From: Tenodera sinensis
Taxonomy: Eukaryota > Arthropoda > Insecta > Mantodea > Mantidae
Direction: 5' to 3'
DNA length: 64,000 bases
Assembly: GCA_030765045.1 (NCBI GenBank)
Contig: CM060962.1
Location: forward strand, 91,599,412-91,663,411
The notes under the pieces are model-generated. The model was not told the origin of the DNA. It made no database searches and saw nothing but the letters and a program-made list of their open reading frames with translations. Below are positions 54,931 to 64,000 of the stretch, piece after piece. The position numbers were made by a program, and so were the translations under genes. Position 1 is the stretch's first letter, and every line of letters starts with the position of its first letter.

Positions 54931-55570
54931 GTGAGACAAGGTATAGCAGTGGAACTGAGTGGACGTATAGTGACGGAAGCTCCCGTGGCCGAGGGGAAAA
55001 AGGAGTTAAGAGACATGGCAGCTAAAGAGCAGATAAACAAAACAGTTTTAGTAAGAGATAAAGGACTGGCAGAGAGATTCAGACATGAGTGGATGAAATA
55101 CGATAGGGGAAACAAAGAAATGGATACCTTAAAACAGGAAAATCAAAACTTAAAAAAACACTTGAAAGAATGAAAAGTAAAGCAGAAAATACAATGTAGT
55201 GATTTCAGGAGTTGAAGAAAAACGTGGAGTGAGAGTATATCATGATTTAAGAGATCTACTTGTGAACAAATTGGAAATACATCTGAGAGGCTACGAGATT
55301 TGCGACGCAATTAGAATCGCCAAAATACCAGGGGAAAGAAATATTCTTGTGAAGTTCACAAACACAAACGCAAACGGCAATAGAAGTACTAAAACAGGCA
55401 AGAAAATTGAGAGGATCAACTATTTACATCAACAAGGACTTAATGTATGCACAATGGGCGCAAATGAAGGAGCTAATTAATCAGAGAAGACAAGCAAGAA
55501 ATGAAGGTAAGAGGGTATACATTAAAAACTTTCGAGCTGTATGCAGTTAACCAGGCAGCAGAGAGGAAGA
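54931..55570 (+). pseudogene. LINE ORF1-like fragment (coiled coil plus RNA-binding domain)
   Basis: The first frame (54931-55170) gives VELSGRIVTEAPVAEGKKEL and a charged coiled coil ending TLKQENQNLKKHLKE. A slip at about 55190 leads to NVVISGVEEKRGVRVYHDLR, GYEICDAIRIAKIPG and NILVKFTN. A second slip near 55380 leads to VLKQARKLRGSTIYINKDLM and INQRRQARNEGKRVYI. The order coiled coil, then V-I-x-G-x-x-E, R-I-G, I-L-V-K-F, L-x-G-x-x-I-x-I-N-D, A-R-x-x-G-K is that of LINE ORF1 proteins. No ORF2 follows. Confidence 0.65.
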
Positions 55571-56600
55571 ATGGACCAAGCGACAGGCAGAGGCAGGACC
55601 AGCAGGCATTGCACCAAGAAAAACAAGGAAACGACCAAGCATCAGCAAGAAATATCATAGAACAGATAACTACTCAGCAAATTGCAACATGTATGGTTTC
55701 AGTGACAAGTGCATCAAAGTTAAGGTCAGAAGTGAGCAAAACACAAGGTGACAAAATGGTAGGATGTGGCGAGTGAAAGAAACAGGGGAAAGAGCGAAGA
55801 TGGGGGATGACAACACTGGGCAGTAGAGAGCACAGAGAGGAAGTGATATCAATTACAGTGAAGGGGAGAGGGAGAACTAGGCAGGAGAAAAAGAATGAAA
55901 GGGATATTTCGCCAAGCGTAACAAGGTTAAAAAATTGGTTGGGTAATCCATAAGTGAGGAAGTAGAGGGTTTTTATACACGGTGAAAGTAAGGTTATAGT
56001 GAAGTACTGAAATGAAAACTAATGAAGTGCACAATGTAAACTGATGAATAGAAGTTATGAGTGAAGATGATAAGAAAAGTTGAGAAAGAGGGAAAGGAAT
56101 AGCGGTGGGAGATGAAAGAAAAACGGAAATAAAAATTTAAGGGTGGGAGCAGGATAAGATTAGTGAAAAGGTAAACATGTGCAATGTGTATGTAAAAGAC
56201 AGTTTTATTGAAGCGCTACCCTAATAGCAAAGGGACCAGGGTCCAGCTCAGGGGCAGCCCAAGGTGTGCAAGATTTGGTACTCAATAAATATTCATATTC
56301 ATGAGCTTATTTTTTTTATTTGGCAGTTTATTGTACAATATTTTGCCCATTATAAGGGGAACCTTTTCTGTTGCCTTTTTATTTACAGACCCTCTATATA
56401 CCATGTCTCAGCCTAGTTCAATCCTGCTGTAAACAACAAGGCGGAGCTGACTCAACTCGCCACGTGTTAGACGTACAGGCACGCACAAAAGTTTTGCAAC
56501 ACTAGCAGTATATATAGTAGCACTAACTTCTAGACAATAGATAGAGTTGGGTTACACATTAATTTATTAAATCTATCAGTTGGAATATTAATAGAATCAT
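55571..56600. other. intronic sequence, possible continuation of the LINE fragment
   Basis: Purine-rich on the plus strand to about 56160, with charged open frames (SDRQRQDQQALHQEKQGND) of low complexity. Nothing assignable. Confidence 0.4.
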
Positions 56601-56609
56601 GCAGTAACA

Positions 56610-57110
56610 TAATGGTTACCTTTAATCGGATTCCTTCCTCTCTGTCCACTATAACTGATTTCCGCCTCGCTTTTGAAACTTCAATCCAATATCTATCAGC
56701 AAACTGTGGAGAGTACTTCGTGAAAATTCGGCAAGTTCGTGTCAGAATTTACCGCATGCAAAATGTTGTTCAGAGTCTGCGGTTTATTTCTGAAAAAATA
56801 ACCATGAACTTTACTGCGTATAGTACTTTTCGTAAAATCGTCATATTTCTCCACGCGCTGTTTGCATTTACGTGATTTTTCCAATGTTCTTAGAGTTCCG
56901 GATGCTTGCTGTTCCATTCTAACACTGTGTACACTACTTGCGGAAACACCAAGGAGATCACCAGTTTCTTTCTCAATGTTTTTTTATAGAGGATTCCGGG
57001 TTTCTTTCTTTAAGCACTGCGAAACACTGTGCGATCATTCGCCTCTCACCACATTTTAAAGATTTGCCTCGATTGTGTTTCATTTTGGCTGAAGCACCAG
57101 TCTGCTCCAT
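56610..57110 (-). pseudogene. Tc1-like transposase, N-terminal region, second copy type
   Basis: Minus-strand pieces in order: MEQTGASAKMKHNRGKSLKC, FAVLKERNPESSIKK, then in another frame TGDLLGVSASSVHSVRMEQQ, AVNSDTNLPNF, and in a third frame FADRYWIEVSKARRKSVIVD and REEGIRLK. The VNSDxxLPNF and K-S-V-I-V-D-R-E-E motifs parallel those of the 53.5-kb remnant, so it is the same superfamily but a different family. Several frame breaks; no DDE part. Confidence 0.65.
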
Positions 57111-58020
57111 GATGAAAAGCTTACTGATTTTAAATTGCATATACATAAGTGTCCTTGGCCTTGTGAGGTCCGCGAGATGTACAGGAAATACAGTGTTAAA
57201 TATCAGAAGCAACCCCACACTATAAACAAAAACATCTTAATCAGCATTCAACTCGATACAGACCTCGTTGCGAGAGAGTTGCCTGGTATAGGAATGCAAA
57301 AATATTATATAATAGCAGTGTGCTTTAGTAATTGTTAAGTAAAATGCAGCTTAATTTAACATAATACGTTAATAGTGTGTATAATTTCACCTGTCTTCTG
57401 TCTAATCTGTATATACTATACTATTATGTATATATTCCTTTCAGAACTCACGAGCCCATAAAACATCTATGTGGTATGTGAAGCAGAAAGATAAACTATT
57501 TACATTTATAAGAATCGAAACATTTGCATACTTTTCTGTGTCCGAAATGAGCTCGCGCAGAGTAGTGATTGGAAAACTACTTACGTACAATACTGTACTT
57601 AAAGGAGGGGTTTATCGTATGTATGCAAATAAAAGCAAACGCCCATTATCTTCGCCAAACCAATCAACAGCTTAACTGTTTTCTGTCCCAATATCTCTGT
57701 CTCGGTCTCTCTTCCCACCCCGATGTTTACAACAGGATGGAACTAGGTTGAGACATATTATAGTAGTTATTTTGCATTCTGGTGTTATACTTATACTTTT
57801 GTCTGCACTGTCTTTTCCTTATCCATTACAAACATCACTTTATATACATACATTGATACAGATGTCAATACTTTCGCTTTCACAATGATATCTCTACAAG
57901 ATTCCCTATTATTTGCATTATATAAATATCTTAAAACACTTTTTCTGTACGATTAATACCCTGTTCTCACTGGTCATACATGTGCTACCCCAGATCACAA
58001 TTCCATACTGCAGGTATGGG
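57111..58020. other. intronic sequence, nothing recognised
   Basis: No domain or shared repeat recognised. Confidence 0.5.
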
Positions 58021-59306
58021 TGAATTAGACTATAGTAACCTAGCTATCTGCTATCTGCTCAATAGATTCATTATTTATATTTATATTTATTGTTTCGTTA
58101 TTAGGCTTGTTATTTCATTGTTAGAACATGAATGATTTTGTTTTATTAAGATTTACCTTTAAATTATTTTGTTTTAAATAGAGAAATATATTGTGCATTT
58201 TTGTTATTAAGTTTTGTAGGTTACACATATCCTTATTTGCAAATATCATTGCAAATGAAATTATTTTGTGTTCCAATGATTTTGGAAGGTCATTAATATA
58301 TAAGAGAAACAGTAATGATCTGAGCACAGATCCTTGGGCACACCAACTTTTACTATATTAAAATTTGATTTGGTGGATTTAACTGAACTATCTTGCCTGT
58401 AATGTATTTCTGTACATTGCTTCTGCTTTTGTGGGTAAGATTTTATAATTTCAAAGAATTTCCAACTGATACCATATTTTTGTACTTTACTTAGTATGTG
58501 ATACACTTTAGAATGCTTTGGATAAATCAAGGAAGATTCCTACAGTTTTGTCATCATCATCAAGCCCATCATTATCTCATGATAAAGTTCTGCGATAGCT
58601 GTAGATGTAGAAAAATTTCTTCTGAAACAATGCTGCATTGAGTTGAATATATTAAATTTATTCATAAAAACCTATCAATCTACAACTTAATATACTTTCA
58701 AAGATTTTGGACATAGCATATGTTAGAGTGATTGGCCTATAATTTTCCATTTCTGGTTCTTCCCCTTTTTTGAATACTAGTCTTACTATACTAATCTTTA
58801 GTGTTTCCAGAAAGATTTCTTCATTAATTGCTGCATTTATTACATGTATTAGAATGCTAACCAATGCATCACTACAATGTTCTAATATTTTAGTTGATAT
58901 TCCGTCCCATCCAAATGACCTATATTATTTAGTGTATTTATGATCTTCGTAACTTCCTGTTCTGATGTTTCTTCCAAACAGATGGAAGTTAGTGCCCAGA
59001 GCATTCAAATGGCATGTCTTGAGTTGTATTTTGCACATCATTTATTACATTTAAGAAATTGTTATTAAAGTGTTGACTTATTAACTGTGGCTTTCCTGTA
59101 GTATGGCCTTTCAGGTTTAATATTATATTTTTAAGTTCATTTATGCTTTTACCGCTTTCTTTCACTGTTCCCCATACTGTTTCAACCTTATTATTTGAGT
59201 TTACTAATAAATAGAAATAATATTTCATATTACATTCAACTGGGTGCTTAATAGAAGAAATGCACATTCCATTTCGTACCTCTTCTGTCACTAGTATTGC
59301 ATTCAA
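58021..59306 (-). pseudogene. LINE reverse transcriptase remnant (Jockey/CR1-like)
   Basis: Minus-strand pieces in order: NNKVETVWGTVKESGKSINE and QHFNNNFLNVIND (linker, 59306-58989), LKISIVRLVFKKGEEPEMEN and YRPITLTYAMSKIFESILSC (58864-58658), HILSKVQKYGISWKFFEIIK and VKVGVPKDL (58530), then LLFLLYINDLPKS with the active-site box FADDT changed to FANKD (58327-58121). Reverse transcriptase blocks are recognisable, but there are several breaks and the catalytic aspartates are gone. Confidence 0.78.
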
Positions 59307-62300
59307 TATTTACAATCGTATTCAATCGTGATTCAGAGTGAAGCTTTTTTCCTCTAATTATCTTTGCAATATTTGGAGTAAATTGTCTTTATTATGCAAA
59401 GCCAAAGGCTACATTTTAAACACCTGCCAGGAAATTGGCTTCTAAGACCGAGTTTACAGGTTTCATTAATTAAAAAAAACTACTCACAGAAGTAAGTAGA
59501 TCCAAACATGCTTAATATGTGAGCAGCATGCCTGTGTAGTCATGGAAATTTGGACTGAGGAAATTTTAAGTAAAAATCAGTCAGAGAAAAATACATGGGA
59601 ATGATGGGTGAGGTATAGATGAAGTAGCCACACTTTGAGAAGTTGCCACTCCTATAATTCAAAAGCAGACACTCTGAACCAATTACATGCATCTGCCACT
59701 GCTGCACTCGAAGAAACAAACCTGAGATGGCACCCACTTGCTAGCGCAGAACATCCTGACCCTGTCTGCTGCCTGTTTTTGCTTGAGTTGTGACTGCCTG
59801 ATTTAGAATAGCCTTGAAAAAGATTTAAGGTATTATCAGAGGCATTATAGAGTTTCATATAACCATGTACAAAATTATAACCTAACCATTCATGATATAT
59901 CATTAATGAGGACTGCAAGGAAATCAGCTGAGTATTCTTTATCCATTGCCAAACATCTTTGCTCTATAGCCTTTTTCAGGATACCAAAACAGAGCTGATT
60001 ATGAGCAACTTTATATTAAAATCTAAGAGCTTGTGATTGGTGTAAAAAACAATCCCTTACTTGCGGATAAATGTAAAACTGTTTGGCCCTTGTGATTGGC
60101 CTGCTGCTTTTCCAATGAAGTGGTTAGCTGCAATGCAACTATGAAGGCCAACATTTCTTAACCCTCTAGTCTCTAGGATGTTACCAGTCACTACAGCAAT
60201 ACTTACTGGGCTTTCAATTTTCCTCCGCCAAGGTTTTTCTCCATGTTAAGCATTGTAATGCCTGAGTTCACACCTCACTAAGCTGCAGCACCTCATCCCC
60301 AGTGCATATCTACCCAATGATAATTTCAAGAGCCTCTTTAATAATAGCCCCAATAATTACCATATTTCATTGCATAATTGTTGCCATCTCACACTTTAAT
60401 TTATAGACAAGGCAATCATGACTTCAACATTTCACCGCATAATCATCACATTAATATTTCAGGTATTCATTATCAAGAAATATTGAAAAATAATGTGCCG
60501 CCACTACAATCTGTTAGGCTCACTCACAGAAGAGAGTACAAAGTATGCAGCGTATTGCACTATATTTCTCATTGTTGATGCCATCAATTTGCCAACTGCC
60601 AAGATGGTGGCTAGCCCACCAATGAATTTGATTGTTCAAGTACCTAAAGTGGAGGAATTAGCAAACATAACTAAGCAATAAGCTAATGGAGTAGCAACGG
60701 GTATGAACCATTTGGGTAGCTTATGCCAAATTAATAACCTGCTTATTCTTCAATTGTGTATTGGTGTTTGTTTCTATAGTTACTCTAACAAGTGCAGAGT
60801 TTACGCATATCTGTTACAATGACCTTCACTTCATATTTAGCTATTTTAACTTTTTTCCCGGACAAATTATAGATTTATTCAGCAGTGTGATAACATCAAC
60901 TCCACTTAAAAAGTACATACAATTCAACAGTATGGTAAGTGCTTTTGTAAATAATAAATGAGTCTCCATTCAATAAATCTATAGTCACATTTTCTTTTAT
61001 TTACTTTTTCTTTTTATTGGAGTAGGTGGTAGCATTGTGGTTTCAGTGTCACTTTTGTTTCCCCTCCTTCACTTCTTTCTCTTAAACCATAAACAGCATT
61101 AACACGGATGTCCTTCAATACACTCAAACTCACTCTTATTCCTTTACTGTACGTTAGTCATTGAAAGTTAACAGGGCCAGGCTTATATAATTTATTCTTT
61201 GCATAACGGTCAAACAATGTATTTTTACTAGAAAGCATAAAAAGTGAGATGTTTACATAATGAAATATGGTATTTGCTATGCCATTGGAAATTACCTAAT
61301 CATAAAGTATTTTATTTTCAGTTTCAATGCAATGCAGTGTCACAAATGATTTATCTAAATAGCGTAACTTGATCAATAAGACCAAAGTGTGTAACATGAA
61401 ACACTCATTAAATGCATGTTGTAACTGAACATTGTCAAAAACAATTACTACCCTTTTAAGAATTTACAACTACTAATAACATGGAAAATATTGTAAAAAC
61501 ACCTTCATCCATCTCAAAGCTTTTTATGGCATAAAGTATGACACAGTTATTAAACAACTATGCATCAACTCATTAATATTCACTTCAATCAACAAAAAAC
61601 AGTTGAAACTCCAGGGATTTATATTACAATCTCCAGTCAAGGTTCCAGTTTGATGCTAACTGTAAATTATGTCCAAATTTTCACATTATAATCTTTGATT
61701 AACAGCTAACCAGATGATGAACTAACTCAGGTATCTATTAGGGTACTAACTTGGAGGTAACCATACGTAAATGGATAACTTCAGCCTTGATTGATAACAA
61801 TAGCAATTCCAAGACAGTATGTTGGATCAATATTTATGTGACAGGAGGGAAGCCAACATAATTAGACCTCAAAAGAATTGTTTAGAGGGTTGTATTTTGT
61901 AAGCAGATAGCCTTTACAATACATATATATACAAACAGCAAAACTTAATTTAACCTTATATTTTCCTACTAGCTTTAAGAAACCAAAAGCAAAACCTATC
62001 TAGGTTAATACTCCAAAATCACCCAACACCCTACCACACTAAACTACACAAATAGACAGGGCTTCCTATGTTTGTTTGTTTGTGGGTGTCTTTCTTCTAA
62101 ACATATTTATTAATAACTTCATTAAGATTAAATACTATTTTTGCACTAATATACACAGAGCATATGAACTGCAAAATCTATATAATTCAATACTCAGAAA
62201 TGTTTGAATCTAGGGATTTCAGGCTCCAGCCAATTCACGCTAACAAAAACTGCACCATGGCTTTATTTTCTATCACAATTATGCTCTATTCCAAGCAGCA

Positions 62301-62360
62301 CCACAAACTCTTCCTGGACATATATTCAATACACTTGTCGATACTAAATATTACTTAAAT
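59307..62360. other. 3-kb intronic stretch, nothing recognised
   Basis: No coding similarity, terminal repeats or repeats shared with the rest of the window were recognised. A short segment near 59640-59920 is richer in GC and has a minus-strand open frame of 88 codons without a domain. This is the longest unexplained stretch. Confidence 0.5.
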
Positions 62361-62897
62361 GTTGTTGTTAGCTAATGATGGATTTCTGACAATGAAGTCA
62401 TTAATCCTCTTGCTCTAAAAAATTTTTCACTCATAGAGCAATAGCAGTATAGTAACCGCTTTTAAGAGAGCACCATATTTTTATGTTTTGGCGGTCACAT
62501 TGCTCTCTCACAACCCCCAGAATGTCTGGAGGACCACACCTGTCGTTGGTTTACGGGTCTCACCGACCTGACCGGGAGAGTTATCAAAATAAATTCACCG
62601 ACCATATCCTCTGATTACCAATCAGAGGACGCATTACATGCCATGACAGGTCAGCATGTTAAGGGTTAATATTTTATAGAGAAATTAGAGAAATGGAGAG
62701 ATTGGAAAAATAAAGACTCCCTAGCCCTTGGGAACCCTAATAGCATGGGGTTGGAAGAGAACAAGAGATGACCAAGGTAAGATCAGATAGAAAAGTTACA
62801 GTGAGGAGCAATACACCAGTAAGTGGAAGTAATGTTCTGCTCAGCTTGGGTACCTTGTGATCGCCATTCACATATCCCCTAGACGGAGACCCCTGAG
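62361..62897 (-). mobile_element. short LINE-A derivative, copy 3
   Basis: Same 5' end (ctcaggggtctccgtctagg) and the same leader as the copies at 28994 and 34413. At the internal junction it reads gctctatgagtgaaaaattt: the ttcaatatcat bridge is missing. So it is either a small later deletion or an independent deletion between leader and 3' end. Confidence 0.87.
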
Positions 62898-63809
62898 TAT
62901 AGTAGAATCTTGATTAAGTCATTGTATTAAAAGGGCTTAATTATGAAAAGTGAAGAACAATTTTTAAGCAACATATCCTTTCATTTAAAATTGTTAAAAT
63001 CTCTAAATTCACCAATAGAACTGGCACATTTGGGAAAAAATTTACACAATCAAAAACAACAATAAAGTGATTAGTCAAAAACATTCATTAGCCTCAAAAC
63101 TTTGAAAAATATGCAGAAAACATATTTTTACAGGTTTGCCAACATAAACCAAATGACCAACATAAAAGCTTGAATTACTTCTGTTTGAGTCTTGCATATC
63201 TAAAGCAATCTAATTTCCAGATTGAATTGAACATGGAAATGGGAATGGGCTCAAATTGAGTTCAATTCTGCATGGAAATGCAGTAATTATAAGCATGTTT
63301 GAATTAATTGTGCTGTTTTGATGTTCTGGATTATCATCAGCTGCTAAAACTCAAGGCTTTACTGGCCTGGCATAAACTTATGTCAAATCATTGGTTCATA
63401 ATACAGAAAATGGGTGCAGAAATTCTCTTCTACAAATAATGAACCTACAGAAACACTGCAAAAAGTGCACTGAACCTCAAGGGAACTCCCTATGTCAAAA
63501 TATGATGCAAAACTGAACTTCTATCTCGTAATATCTGCACACCCTTTAACATATCCATTATTCCATAAACCATAGAAAGTTAAAATAGCATGCAGGTATT
63601 TGGAATGATTAGAAATTAAAGATGATTGAAAAAAGTATAAATGTAGGAGGAATTTCATTAATTTATTCTTTTCTTCAACAGACATCCACCATTCACTTTC
63701 CAAAACAAATGCTAAAAAGAGTACGTTAAAAATGTTTACAAAGCTTTCAGCGGACAGCGCCTGTGAATTGTGCTAAGTGCAGTTCAGTGTAAGATGTAAC
63801 CTGACAGTT
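62898..63809. other. intronic sequence, nothing recognised
   Basis: AT-rich, no domain. Confidence 0.5.
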
Positions 63810-63814
63810 CTTTT

Positions 63815-64000
63815 TAGCGCGCTCGCCTACCACCTAGGCGGCCCGGGTTCGATCCCAGGGACCCGCATGTTGTATTCGTGGTGGACGAAGCGGCGTCAGG
63901 GCGGGTTTTCTCCGGGTACTCCGGTTTCCCCCGCCATCTCATTCCACCGGTGCTCCATCTTCATGTATCATCAGTGTCACCGCCTGCGGTGCCGTAGTAG
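63815..64000 (+). mobile_element. SINE-A, short subfamily, cut by window end
   Basis: Starts gcgcgctcgcctaccaccta, then box B-like cccgggttcgatcccaggga, then the central block ggcgtcagggcgggttttct, ccgggtactccggtttcccc and gccatctcattccaccggtg. Box B is a perfect GGTTCGATCCC. It shares the gccatctcattccacc to atgtatcatcagtgtc tail with 36205. Confidence 0.8.

Noticed and set aside
60378..60681. Overlapping frames of 62-66 codons with a GPP/PPMN-like look
   Set aside because: No recognisable domain on either strand and no phase-compatible splice borders to the DOCK7-like exons.

Overview
This is a stretch of an animal genome, almost certainly an insect. The dense, varied transposon load and very long introns suggest a large genome such as that of a polyneopteran (orthopteran, stick insect, cockroach or termite); the species cannot be named from the sequence. 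Base composition is AT-rich, coding density is very low, and nearly every long open frame is a decayed transposable-element fragment.

The one host gene I find lies on the minus strand and runs through most or all of the window. Six short exons (52678-52575, 51741-51573, 49957-49779, 40363-40266, 14537-14405, 5286-5118) have consensus splice sites. They join in phase with no stop into 852 nt (284 codons) that read as the middle of a DOCK-C family Rho-GTPase exchange factor (DOCK7-like; Zir in flies). The introns between them are about 0.8, 1.6, 9.4, 25.7 and 9.1 kb. The rest of the gene must lie outside both ends, so almost everything else here is probably intronic.

The introns hold layered transposon insertions. 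A non-LTR element with endonuclease, reverse transcriptase and RNase H (called LINE-A here) occurs about ten times: one nearly complete 4.1-kb copy (9810-13938), a twin-primed inverted copy with a 17-bp target duplication (7227-8154), 3'-end fragments, and three short derivatives in which the 5' region is fused to the 3' end (28994, 34413, 62361). A full-length RTE-type element (16502-19766) carries a nested LINE-A insertion. Other LINE pieces lie at 38.1-38.7, 50.3-51.2, 54.9-55.6 and 58.0-59.3 kb. Penelope-like GIY-YIG fragments lie at 6.5, 31.2 and 47.5 kb, two of them beside hammerhead-ribozyme-like motifs. A gag-only LTR element occupies 584-3199.

DNA transposons include hAT copies (2.4 kb at 43234 and 20867, 0.6 kb at 30288, and fragments), a complete TA-flanked mariner-type element (26127-27360), a Tigger-like 698-bp element (24216-24913), one mariner split into halves 4.1 kb apart (28290-28903 and 33006-33480), and Tc1-like remnants at 15.2, 16.1, 53.5 and 56.6 kb. 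Short elements include three tRNA-derived SINE families, a foldback family and a roughly 55-bp mini-insert with target duplications at two loci.

I found no operon, CRISPR array, phage or defence-like system. The notable content is the hidden host gene and several well-preserved records of transposition.
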